Origin: Nonlabens sp. MB-3u-79
GTDB lineage: Bacteria > Bacteroidota > Bacteroidia > Flavobacteriales > Flavobacteriaceae
Direction of reading: 5' to 3'
DNA length: 64,000 nt
Assembly (NCBI RefSeq): GCF_002831625.1
Contig: NZ_CP025116.1
Span: forward strand, 1,240,001-1,304,000
A program made the position numbers and the translations under genes. This document shows, one piece after another, positions 26,979-33,652 of this stretch (its first letter is position 1; the number at the start of each line of letters is the position of its first letter). The notes under the pieces are model-generated. The model ran no database searches. It worked only from the letters and a program-made list of their open reading frames with translations, and was not told the origin of the DNA.

Positions 26979-28220
26979 ATGAGAATTAGCATACTTTTTA
27001 TAGCCCTTTGTTTTTTAATGTCTTGCAAGACAGATCAAAAAAGTCTAGAACCCATTAAAGGAGACATGAAAGCCGATGTGGTTTACCTCGCCTCTGACAG
27101 TTTGCAAGGACGCGAGACGGGAACCTCTTATGAATTACTGGCGGCAGATTATATTGCAAAGCGCATGAAAGAATCTGGCTTAGAACCTAAAGGAAATGCA
27201 GGGACTTATTTTCAGACCTTTTCTTTTAAGCCATCCAGTGATCCACATCAAGAAGCTGCTTTTACTGACGAGAAAGGGGATGCGTTTTTAACCGGAACTA
27301 ACGTGATAGGTTACCTTGATAATGGCGCTGCACAAACTGTTGTTATAGGAGCACATTACGACCATCTAGGAATGGGCGGTGAAGGCTCTTTATACCGTGA
27401 AGGAGAAGCTATACATAATGGTGCTGACGATAATGCTAGTGGTGTTGCCGTAATGCTAGACTTGGCTTATGAACTTAAAACCAGCGACAAAAAAGGAAAT
27501 AACTACCTCTTTATGGCATTTTCTGGAGAAGAGATGGGTTTGTTAGGTTCTAATTATTTCACTAAAAATTCAACGATTGCCTTAGACTCGACGAGTTATA
27601 TGATCAATATGGATATGGTAGGGCGATTGAACGATGAAAATACCCTTGCTATTTATGGAACAGGAACGTCTCCACGATGGAACCAAATAGTGAATGCCGT
27701 AAATAAAGATTTTAAACTGGCGATCAATAAAAGTGGTGTAGGTCCTAGTGATCACACCTCATTTTACTTGAACGATATTCCGGTATTGCACTTATTCACA
27801 GGACAACATGAAGATTACCACAAACCAAGTGATGATGCTGAGAAACTGAATTATGTGGGTATGGGGCAAATCTCTGACTACATTCTTAGAATAATAGGAG
27901 AGACCGATAAAATAGGAAAACTTGCTTTTAGAAAAACAAAAAACGAAAGCGATGAAGTGCCGCGTTTCAAGGTAGGTCTAGGTGTCGTTCCAGATTATTT
28001 ATTTACAGGGAAAGGAATGCGTATCGACGGAATAAGTGAAGAAAAACCAGCTCAAAAAGCAGGATTGATGAAGGGCGATATAGTTGTAAAACTAGGCGAT
28101 AGCACCATAGTAGATATGATGAGCTACATGCGCACACTTGCTACTTTTGATAATGGAGACAAGACTAAAGTCGTTGTGGACCGTGGTGGTACAATGGTGG
28201 AGAAGGAGATTGAGTTTTAG
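26979..28220 (+). CDS. M28 family metallopeptidase lipoprotein with C-terminal PDZ domain
   Basis: A 413-residue predicted lipoprotein (lipobox CFLMSC, Cys16) with an M28 aminopeptidase domain that should cleave N-terminal residues from peptides outside the cytoplasm. The two-zinc ligands are all visible: His in GAHYDHLGMG, bridging Asp in NGADDNASG, catalytic Glu-Glu in SGEEMGLLG, Asp in NMDMVGRL, and His in TGQHEDYHKPSDD. The last ~95 residues form a PDZ domain (DYLFTGKGMRIDGI, AGLMKGDIVVKLGD), which may regulate activity or bind C-termini. It is divergent from the PD40 propeller lipoprotein gene. No terminator was recognised downstream; the spacer is repeat-rich. Confidence 0.93.
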   Translation: MRISILFIALCFLMSCKTDQKSLEPIKGDMKADVVYLASDSLQGRETGTSYELLAADYIAKRMKESGLEPKGNAGTYFQTFSFKPSSDPHQEAAFTDEKGDAFLTGTNVIGYLDNGAAQTVVIGAHYDHLGMGGEGSLYREGEAIHNGADDNASGVAVMLDLAYELKTSDKKGNNYLFMAFSGEEMGLLGSNYFTKNSTIALDSTSYMINMDMVGRLNDENTLAIYGTGTSPRWNQIVNAVNKDFKLAINKSGVGPSDHTSFYLNDIPVLHLFTGQHEDYHKPSDDAEKLNYVGMGQISDYILRIIGETDKIGKLAFRKTKNESDEVPRFKVGLGVVPDYLFTGKGMRIDGISEEKPAQKAGLMKGDIVVKLGDSTIVDMMSYMRTLATFDNGDKTKVVVDRGGTMVEKEIEF

Positions 28221-28224
28221 TCTT

Positions 28225-28277
28225 TGAGTCAGTGAGTTTTTGAGTTTTTGAGTCATTGAGTCATTGAGTCGGTGAGG
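28225..28277. repeat. Degenerate GAGT(C/T)NNT tandem run
   Basis: About six units of the type GAGTCATT, GAGTTTTT and GAGTCGGT follow the M28 peptidase stop. The final 11-mer GAGTCGGTGAG recurs in complement at 18804-18814. Confidence 0.65.
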
Positions 28278-28315
28278 TTTTTAGGTGAGAGGGTTTGTTT
28301 TCACTCAGATGCAAG

Positions 28316-28380
28316 CCCCATTGTCCTGCAGACATTATGCATTCCTCTCGTTGCACTCGTCGGATGCAAGAAGGGGAAAC
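28316..28380. repeat. 65-base direct repeat, copy 1
   Basis: Begins GCCCCATTGTCCTGCAGACA and ends near GATGCAAGAAGGGG. It matches 28540-28603 with one substitution and one length change in the terminal G-run. It contains GCAT...ATGC arms able to pair. Confidence 0.85.
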
Positions 28381-28473
28381 CTTGTCAAAAAACTCTCGGG
28401 AACTGTAAAGGATTCCACATCAAGTGCGGAAAATAATTTCCAAAGTTACAATTATAACATACTGCCTACTCAA

Positions 28474-28495
28474 ATTTGTGAGCTTGCTCACAAAT
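28474..28495. repeat. 22-base hairpin between the direct repeats
   Basis: ATTTGTGAGC, TT, GCTCACAAAT: a perfect 10-bp stem with a 2-base loop, and no T-run after it. Confidence 0.8.
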
Positions 28496-28539
28496 CAACC
28501 TGCCCACTGCCTACTGAAAACTGAGACTGATTCCAGTAG

Positions 28540-28603
28540 GCCCCATTGTCCTGCGGACATTATGCATTCCTCTCGTTGCACTCGTCGGATGCAAGAAGGG
28601 AAA
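28540..28603. repeat. 65-base direct repeat, copy 2
   Basis: Near-identical to 28316-28380 (CAGAC changed to CGGAC; three instead of four Gs at the end). The two copies are 224 bases apart in the same orientation. Confidence 0.85.
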
Positions 28604-28739
28604 CTTTTATCAAGGGCTCCTTTTTTAAGAATAGGAAAATTAAAGAGCTGCTGTAAAGGTTAAAGGAAGTGAGTTCATTTTTCATTTTACTTTTTCTAAT
28701 TTAAAATATACTTTTCAAGTTCAAATTCAATTTCATTCG

Positions 28740-28747
28740 TACATTTG
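28740..28747 (+). promoter_or_regulatory. Candidate -7 element (TACATTTG) of the thiamine receptor transcript
   Basis: TACATTTG fits TAnnTTTG and lies 8 bases before the first pairing bases of the TPP riboswitch, exactly where transcription should begin. A TTCAA hexamer run precedes it. Confidence 0.65.
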
Positions 28748-28755
28748 CCGCCAAT

Positions 28756-28856
28756 CTCAAGGGGTGCTTTTTTAATTGCATGAATAATGTAGTTAAAAGG
28801 CTGAGATAATACCCAAGGAACCTGGGCGAGTAATGTCGCTAAGGGAAATAGATGAG
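28756..28856 (+). ncRNA. TPP (thiamine pyrophosphate) riboswitch
   Basis: The aptamer core carries the conserved TPP-riboswitch blocks in order: GGGGTGC (28761-28767), GGCTGAGA (28799-28806), ACCC (28811-28814), GAACCTG (28818-28824), TAATG flanked by GCGA/TCGC arms (about 28826-28839) and AAGGGAA (28840-28846). The closing stem P1 pairs CTCA (28756-28759) with TGAG (28853-28856). The P3 arm is variable, as expected. It lies 130 bases upstream of a TonB receptor gene and should lower expression when TPP is abundant. The expression platform is not obvious: a short GAACTT/AAGTTC hairpin directly precedes the ATG and could act on translation. Confidence 0.93.
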
Positions 28857-28873
28857 GTTTTGTTATGTGTCTC

Positions 28874-28887
28874 GCTTTCGCGAAAGC
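28874..28887. repeat. Palindrome family A, copy 7
   Basis: Exact GCTTTCGCGAAAGC between the riboswitch aptamer and the receptor start, so it lies in the regulated leader RNA. Confidence 0.95.
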
Positions 28888-28969
28888 GAATGCATAAACA
28901 AATCCTATCTTAAGAGAATCCTTCAACAATTTTATTTTAATCCAAACCGAATAAATGCCCCTTTTATTT

Positions 28970-28984
28970 GAACTTAAAAAGTTC
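28970..28984 (+). promoter_or_regulatory. Leader hairpin touching the receptor start
   Basis: GAACTT and AAGTTC pair across AAA, ending 2 bases before the ATG at 28987. It could control ribosome access under the riboswitch; this role is inferred. Confidence 0.35.
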
Positions 28985-28986
28985 AT

Positions 28987-31194
28987 ATGAAACATTTACG
29001 TCGCGTTTTAATTGCTATGGCATTAACCATAACTGGCCTAGCAACAGCGCAAAACAAACAAGTCAAAGATTCTACAACAGCCGAAAAGCTAGACGAAGTG
29101 CTCGTCAAAGCCGTACGAGTGGATGCAAAATCACCCATTACACACAGCAATCTTTCTAAGGAAGAAATTGCAAAACGCAACTTAGGCCAAGACATTCCTA
29201 TGTTGTTAAATTTCTTACCATCTGTAGTAACCACAAGTGATGCCGGTGCAGGAATAGGGTATTCAGGAATTAGAGTGCGCGGTGTAAGCTCGCAATCTAC
29301 TAATGTTACCATTAATGGAATCCCCTACACAGATGCCGAGTCCTTAGGAACGTTTTGGGTCAACTTAGGAGACTTTTCCTCCTCTGTAGAAAATCTACAA
29401 TTACAACGTGGAGTGGGGACCAGCACCAATGGTAGTGGCGCATTTGGGGCGAGTATTAATATTTTAACCGATGCTGTTTCTCGTGAAGCCAGTGGGGAGG
29501 TTTCTAACTCTTTTGGTAGTTTTAATAGTAGAAAGCATACCGTGAAGTTTTCTACAGGACTAATGGGTGCGGATGCCGAGCGCAGTCGAGGTATTGAGAT
29601 CGCTGGAAGGCTGTCTAATATTGAATCAGATGGTTATGTAGATCGCGCTTCGAGTAGTTTGAAATCTTATTTCTTACAAGGTTCTTATGTAGATGACAAT
29701 ACGCTTATTAAAGCAGTCACTTTCGGTGGTAATAATGTGACGTATCAATCTTGGTTCGGTATAGATGCTACAACGCTAAGAGAGAACAGAACCTTTAATC
29801 CGGCTGGAGCCTATGAAGATGAAAACGGCAATCAACAATTTTATGATAATGAAGTAGATGATTACCGACAAGATCACTACCAATTGCACTGGAATGAACG
29901 TTATAATAACAATTGGTCTACAAATGTAGGTTTGAATTATACTTATGGGCGTGGCTTCTTTGAGCAATTTAGAGAAGATGACGATTTCTCAACTTATGGT
30001 TTTGACCCACTAGTGGTAGACGGACAATCGGTAGAAGAAACAGACCTTGTACGTCGCAGGTGGTTGGATAACGATTATTACGTGATCAACGCCAGTGCTA
30101 ATTATAAGAATAACGAGATAGACTTGATATTTGGAACCTCTATCAGTCACTATGATGGAGATCATTTTGGGGAGGTTATTTGGGCGCGTTCTGCCAGTCA
30201 AAGCAATATCAGAGACCGTTATTATGATGGTAATGGGAAGAAGAACGACCTGTCTGTATTTTCCAAGGCAACCTATAAATGGAATGATCGCGTGCAGCTT
30301 TATGGGGATCTACAAGTGAGAAATGTCAATTATGAAACCTCGGGTATCAATTCAAATCTCACAGAATTCTTAGTGGACGAAAACTATACGTTTTTTAATC
30401 CAAAGGCTGGAGTCACCTATGAATATAATGATAATAATGACCTTTATGTATCTTATGCCAGAGCAAACAGAGAGCCTAATAGAAATGATTTTGAAAGTGA
30501 TCCTAATGTAAGGCCAGAGCAACTTAATGACTTTGAATTAGGATGGCGTCATAAAAAGGGAAATCTTTCTTTTAATGTAAATAGTTATTTGATGTTGTAC
30601 AACGAGCAGTTGGTTTTAAGCGGTGAGCTCAATGATGTAGGAGCTCCATTAAGAACAAACAGTGGGGAAAGTTACCGTTTAGGACTAGAATTAGAAGCAG
30701 TGGTGCCGGTAACTAGTCAGCTTACTTTACAACCTAATTTTGCGATCAGTAGTAATAAGAATAGAGAAACAGTACGATCTTTTGACGGTGAGTTACAAAA
30801 TCTAGGATCTACAGATATTGCTTTTTCCCCTAATCTAGTGGCCGCAAATGCTGTGGTGTACCAGCCATTAAAAAACCTACAGATTTCATTATTGAGTAAG
30901 TTTGTAGGAGAGCAATTCATGAGCAATACAGAAGCACAGTCTTCCAAATTAGCCAGCTATTTCACTAACGACCTCAATTTAGTGTATACCCTAAAACCGA
31001 AGTCCACTTTTGATACAGTAGTGTTTACCGCATTAGTAAATAACATATTTGATCAGAAATTTGTATCCAACGGATATTACTTCACGTTTGATGATGACTT
31101 TTCCAACCCGGGAAACATTGCTACTGTAGAAGGAGCTGGGTTTTATCCTCAAGCAGGAATTAATTTCTTAACTGGAGTTACGTTTTCATTTTAG
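28987..31194 (+). CDS. TonB-dependent receptor, probable thiamine importer
   Basis: A 735-residue outer-membrane receptor. The signal peptide ends near GLATA-QNK. The plug domain includes GIGYSGIRVRGVSSQSTNVT and INGIPYTDAESLG (about residues 90-125). The barrel closes with NFLTGVTFSF. It lacks the carboxypeptidase-like N-terminal domain of the other two receptors in the window, so it resembles small-ligand transporters rather than SusC. The TPP riboswitch in its leader is the main functional evidence. TPP-controlled TonB receptors in Bacteroidota were predicted to import thiamine by comparative genomics. Ligand identity is therefore strong inference, not proof. A long perfect terminator hairpin follows. 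Confidence 0.9.
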   Translation: MKHLRRVLIAMALTITGLATAQNKQVKDSTTAEKLDEVLVKAVRVDAKSPITHSNLSKEEIAKRNLGQDIPMLLNFLPSVVTTSDAGAGIGYSGIRVRGVSSQSTNVTINGIPYTDAESLGTFWVNLGDFSSSVENLQLQRGVGTSTNGSGAFGASINILTDAVSREASGEVSNSFGSFNSRKHTVKFSTGLMGADAERSRGIEIAGRLSNIESDGYVDRASSSLKSYFLQGSYVDDNTLIKAVTFGGNNVTYQSWFGIDATTLRENRTFNPAGAYEDENGNQQFYDNEVDDYRQDHYQLHWNERYNNNWSTNVGLNYTYGRGFFEQFREDDDFSTYGFDPLVVDGQSVEETDLVRRRWLDNDYYVINASANYKNNEIDLIFGTSISHYDGDHFGEVIWARSASQSNIRDRYYDGNGKKNDLSVFSKATYKWNDRVQLYGDLQVRNVNYETSGINSNLTEFLVDENYTFFNPKAGVTYEYNDNNDLYVSYARANREPNRNDFESDPNVRPEQLNDFELGWRHKKGNLSFNVNSYLMLYNEQLVLSGELNDVGAPLRTNSGESYRLGLELEAVVPVTSQLTLQPNFAISSNKNRETVRSFDGELQNLGSTDIAFSPNLVAANAVVYQPLKNLQISLLSKFVGEQFMSNTEAQSSKLASYFTNDLNLVYTLKPKSTFDTVVFTALVNNIFDQKFVSNGYYFTFDDDFSNPGNIATVEGAGFYPQAGINFLTGVTFSF

Positions 31195-31215
31195 TAGAAA
31201 GTAGGACATAAGAAG

Positions 31216-31267
31216 CAGGCAGCTTGATTTTATTTTGTGAGATAAAATCAAGCTGCCTGTCTTTTTT
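31216..31267. terminator. Bidirectional terminator after the thiamine receptor
   Basis: An 18-bp perfect stem (31216-31233 with 31242-31259) is followed by TCTTTTTT. It lies between convergent genes. Confidence 0.92.
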
Positions 31268-31271
31268 AATA

Positions 31272-31706
31272 CTAATTAGTAACTCTAATAATTGCTCCGT
31301 TTCTGCGAGCGCGGTATGCTTTTAAGCCATAAAGCCCTTCACCTTGAATGGGTTGCCCAGTAATAATATTGTATTTATTCTGGTCGTCAGTGCAAGGACA
31401 AGTGGCCTCGATGCCACTTACGGTCATGCGAGAACAGCCGCTAGGAGAATGATTAGGATCGCTTAATTCGTAAACAAAATACTGTGAGTTGTCTAAATTG
31501 TATATCACAAAACCACGTAAGCCCACATTAGGAACAATAACAGAGTTCCCTGGGAAGTTGAGGTTTCCATATTGAGGTAAGTTGGTGTTGAGGTCTATTT
31601 GAAAACCTAGATCTACTAAAAACGGATTGTTATTACGGCCGTCATCGCTGCTACAAGCGAAAACAACAAATAAAATAGCGAGAAGGTAAGCTTTGCGTAT
31701 TTTCAT
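31272..31706 (-). CDS. Small lipoprotein with degenerate Rieske-like fold
   Basis: A 144-residue predicted lipoprotein (lipobox VVFAC, Cys18). The body resembles a Rieske domain: SDPNHSPSGCSRM (residues 82-94) at the position of the first ligand box, CPCTDDQNKYNIITGQPI (103-120) at the second, and GLYGLKAYRARRNG after it. In true Rieske proteins the second box is CPCHG; here the ligand histidine is replaced by Thr106 and the first box lacks its ligand cysteine. H86 and a possible C91-C105 disulfide remain. The protein probably kept the fold but not the 2Fe-2S cluster. Function is unknown. It is convergent with the thiamine receptor gene and monocistronic. Confidence 0.75.
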   Translation of the reverse strand: MKIRKAYLLAILFVVFACSSDDGRNNNPFLVDLGFQIDLNTNLPQYGNLNFPGNSVIVPNVGLRGFVIYNLDNSQYFVYELSDPNHSPSGCSRMTVSGIEATCPCTDDQNKYNIITGQPIQGEGLYGLKAYRARRNGAIIRVTN

Positions 31707-31753
31707 AATAAATCAATAAGGTGTAAAAGTATAACGAACTGATTGATATTTAT

Positions 31754-31761
31754 TATATTTG
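31754..31761 (+). promoter_or_regulatory. Candidate -7 element (TATATTTG) of greA-HIT
   Basis: TATATTTG fits TAnnTTTG, 175 bases upstream of the greA ATG. It would give a long leader that begins with a hairpin. Confidence 0.5.
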
Positions 31762-31767
31762 TTTGAT

Positions 31768-31800
31768 AATCCCGCAGCAATGAAGGGATTTTGTTTTTTG
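31768..31800 (+). terminator. Terminator-like hairpin at the start of the greA leader
   Basis: AATCCC (31768-31773) pairs with GGGATT (31785-31790) and is followed by TTGTTTTTTG. It lies directly after the promoter candidate, so it could stop transcription early. The stem is short and the loop is 11 bases. Confidence 0.4.
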
Positions 31801-31936
31801 TAATCACGAGCCATGATATGAGTAACGAGGCAGATGATTCTAACGCTTTCTTATCCTATCAAGTTCAACATTAATTTCAAATTCTTTGAGAAAAAGGAAA
31901 GCGGAACGCAAACAATCATATTTAAATAAAAAAGAC

Positions 31937-32413
31937 ATGGGTAACGTATCATATTATACAGAAGCAGGATTAAAGAAGTTAAAGGACGAGTTGAAGCAAC
32001 TTAAAGATGTGGAACGCCCATTAGCATCGGCGGCTATTGGTGAGGCGCGTGATAAAGGAGATTTAAGTGAAAATGCTGAATATGATGCGGCAAAAGAAGC
32101 ACAAGGGATGCTGGAAATGCGTATTTCTAAGCTGGACGCCATTGTTTCTAACGCACGTATCGTAGATGAAAACACGCTAGATCTTTCCAAGGTGCTTATT
32201 CATAGTACGGTTAAGATCAAGAATCTAGGCAATAAAATGACCATGAATTACAAGTTGGTGGCACAAAGCGAGGCAGATGTTACCCAAGGGCACATCTCTG
32301 TAGAATCACCTATAGGGAAAGCATTATTAGGTAAAGAAGTAGGCGATGTGGCTGAGGCCGTTGTTCCTGTAGGAACCATCAAATTAGAAATTATAGAAAT
32401 TTCAAGAAGTTAA
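31937..32413 (+). CDS. greA: Transcription elongation factor GreA
   Basis: A 158-residue Gre factor that enters the RNA polymerase secondary channel and stimulates cleavage of backtracked RNA. The N-terminal coiled coil has the catalytic acidic tip EARDKGDLSENAEYDAAKEA (about residues 37-56). The C-terminal domain contains ISVESPIGKALLGKEVGDV. Length equals E. coli GreA. I chose ATG 31937 (MGNVSYYTEAG) because the upstream in-frame residues are a lysine-rich stretch outside the family. The HIT gene starts 2 bases after its stop, so they form an operon. The leader carries a terminator-like hairpin. Confidence 0.96.
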   Translation: MGNVSYYTEAGLKKLKDELKQLKDVERPLASAAIGEARDKGDLSENAEYDAAKEAQGMLEMRISKLDAIVSNARIVDENTLDLSKVLIHSTVKIKNLGNKMTMNYKLVAQSEADVTQGHISVESPIGKALLGKEVGDVAEAVVPVGTIKLEIIEISRS

Positions 32414-32415
32414 TC

Positions 32416-32811
32416 ATGAGCATTTTTACAAAAATCATCACAGGAGAAATACCTAGTTTTAAAGTAGCTGAAAATGAAGACTTCATAGCATTTTTGGACA
32501 TCAATCCCAACGCTCCTGGGCATACGCTTTGTGTACCTAAAAAAGAAGTGAACAAGATTTTTGATCTCGATAGCGAAACCTATTTTGACTTAATGGACTT
32601 TTCTAGAGAAGTTGCCCTCGCACTAAGGGAAGAAGTTCCTTGCGAGCGTATAGGAATGTCAGTGATAGGTCTTGAAGTACCTCATGTTCATGTGCATTTG
32701 ATTCCCTTGCGTGATATGGAAGATATGCGTTTTATCAATAAAGTCGACCTTAGTAAAGAAGCGATGCAAGATATAGCAGAACGTGTTAAAGCAAGGTTTG
32801 AAGCTAATTAG
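32416..32811 (+). CDS. HIT family nucleotide-binding hydrolase/transferase
   Basis: A 131-residue histidine-triad protein, related to HinT, that probably hydrolyses nucleoside phosphoramidates or dinucleoside polyphosphates. It begins with SIFTKIITGEIPSFKVAEN, continues with FLDINPNAPGHTLCVPKK, and carries the triad HVHVHLIP (about residues 90-97). It is tightly linked to greA (2-base gap), an arrangement common in Bacteroidota, and is followed by a hairpin terminator. It is cytosolic, and its exact substrate is unknown. Confidence 0.95.
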   Translation: MSIFTKIITGEIPSFKVAENEDFIAFLDINPNAPGHTLCVPKKEVNKIFDLDSETYFDLMDFSREVALALREEVPCERIGMSVIGLEVPHVHVHLIPLRDMEDMRFINKVDLSKEAMQDIAERVKARFEAN

Positions 32812-32847
32812 AATTCAAGTTTTGTAAAGCAATGCGTTCCATATGAT

Positions 32848-32863
32848 GGACTTAAGTCTGTCC
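32848..32863. repeat. Possible decayed family B palindrome
   Basis: GGACTTAAGTCTGTCC keeps the ACTTAAGTCTG centre of the 30-bp palindromes at 646 and 25565, but the outer arms are lost. Confidence 0.45.
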
Positions 32864-32887
32864 TGACGGATGATACATATAGAAACC

Positions 32888-32926
32888 AACATGCCAAGGA
32901 CTCGTCTTGGCATGTTTTGTTTTACG
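32888..32926 (+). terminator. Terminator of the greA-HIT operon
   Basis: An 11-bp stem (AACATGCCAAG with CTTGGCATGTT, 32888-32898 and 32906-32916) has a 7-base loop followed by TTGTTTTA. Confidence 0.8.
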
Positions 32927-33044
32927 TAAACGGTTCTACAGGATTCTCAGTAAACGCATCTAAAACAAATTCAGGCTATACCAACATAAATAGTTGACGC
33001 CAATTTTTCAGGATGACAATTCAAGTGGTTATTATTTCAAAACC

Positions 33045-33494
33045 TTAATTCAAACTGCGTTTTCTAACAAAGAACTCCTTCATCAAATCAGAACAAGGCT
33101 GTTCAAGAATTCCAGAAATCACTTTTGTTTTAGGATGCAGTTGTGTTGCCATTTTTTGATAACCGCGCTGTTCATCACTTGCTGCAAACACTATGGTCCC
33201 TATTTGTGACCAATACAAAGCGCCTGCACACATCTGGCAAGGCTCTAAAGTGACGTATAGAGTGCACTCTTTTAAATACTTACCACCTATAAAACTAGAG
33301 GCCGCTGTAATAGCTTGCATCTCTGCATGAGCAGTAACGTCAGTAAGGGTTTCTGTAAGGTTATGGCCTTTTGCAATGATGCGGTTTTGAGCTACGATAA
33401 CTGCACCAACCGGAATTTCATTACGTTCAAAAGCCGCTTCAGCTTCTTGTAAAGCCTTTCTCATGAAATACTCGTGGTCAAAGGGTTCTATCAT
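33045..33494 (-). CDS. tadA: tRNA adenosine(34) deaminase / nucleoside deaminase
   Basis: A 149-residue zinc deaminase of the CDA fold. The motif TAHAEMQAI gives zinc ligand H56 and proton-shuttling E58; LEPCQMCAGAL gives C86 and C89. The best match is TadA, which converts adenosine 34 of tRNA-Arg(ACG) to inosine, an essential decoding step. Guanine deaminases and related enzymes share the motifs, so a small chance of another substrate remains. There is a good -7 element (TACTTTTG) 16 bases before the start. The gene is alone, with a 233-base spacer before the HIT gene. Confidence 0.9.
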   Translation of the reverse strand: MIEPFDHEYFMRKALQEAEAAFERNEIPVGAVIVAQNRIIAKGHNLTETLTDVTAHAEMQAITAASSFIGGKYLKECTLYVTLEPCQMCAGALYWSQIGTIVFAASDEQRGYQKMATQLHPKTKVISGILEQPCSDLMKEFFVRKRSLN

Positions 33495-33510
33495 CTTTTT
33501 AGAATAAACT

Positions 33511-33518
33511 CAAAAGTA
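33511..33518 (-). promoter_or_regulatory. Candidate -7 element (TACTTTTG) of tadA
   Basis: Minus-strand TACTTTTG fits TAnnTTTG and ends 16 bases upstream of the tadA ATG. Confidence 0.55.
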
Positions 33519-33641
33519 AAAATAAAAGAATCCACCATAGCAGGAATCTCAAAATAAGATCTATTTGTTTTGGAATATTTGTTAGGGGAAACTCATCAAG
33601 AAATTACCAAATCATTAATTCAACAAATTGATAAATCATCT

Positions 33642-33649
33642 TACCTTTG
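33642..33649 (+). promoter_or_regulatory. Candidate -7 element (TACCTTTG) of dxs, possibly leaderless
   Basis: TACCTTTG is followed by AAT and the ATG at 33653, the same spacing as at the helicase gene (7151-7162). Confidence 0.55.
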
Positions 33650-33652
33650 AAT

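Larger units (their letters stand above)
28221..28739. other. Repeat-rich non-coding spacer
   Basis: No convincing gene. It holds a GAGT-rich degenerate tandem run (28225-28277), a 65-base direct repeat in two copies, a 22-base hairpin, two copies of the decamer ACTGCCTACT (28461, 28506; a third at 25622) and a TTCAA hexamer run (about 28715-28733). Short open frames here are made of repeat sequence. Confidence 0.7.

Noticed and set aside
28316..28603. Two 65-base direct repeats as a small CRISPR array
   Set aside because: Only two copies exist, the unit is too long, the interval is 160 bases or more, and no cas genes are present.
28696..28995. Minus-strand open frame of 99 residues opposite the TPP riboswitch
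   Set aside because: It reads through the riboswitch, the palindrome (FAFAKA) and the hexamer run (EIEFELE) in reverse. The sequence is explained by the regulatory RNA on the other strand, and no start signal or family match is seen.
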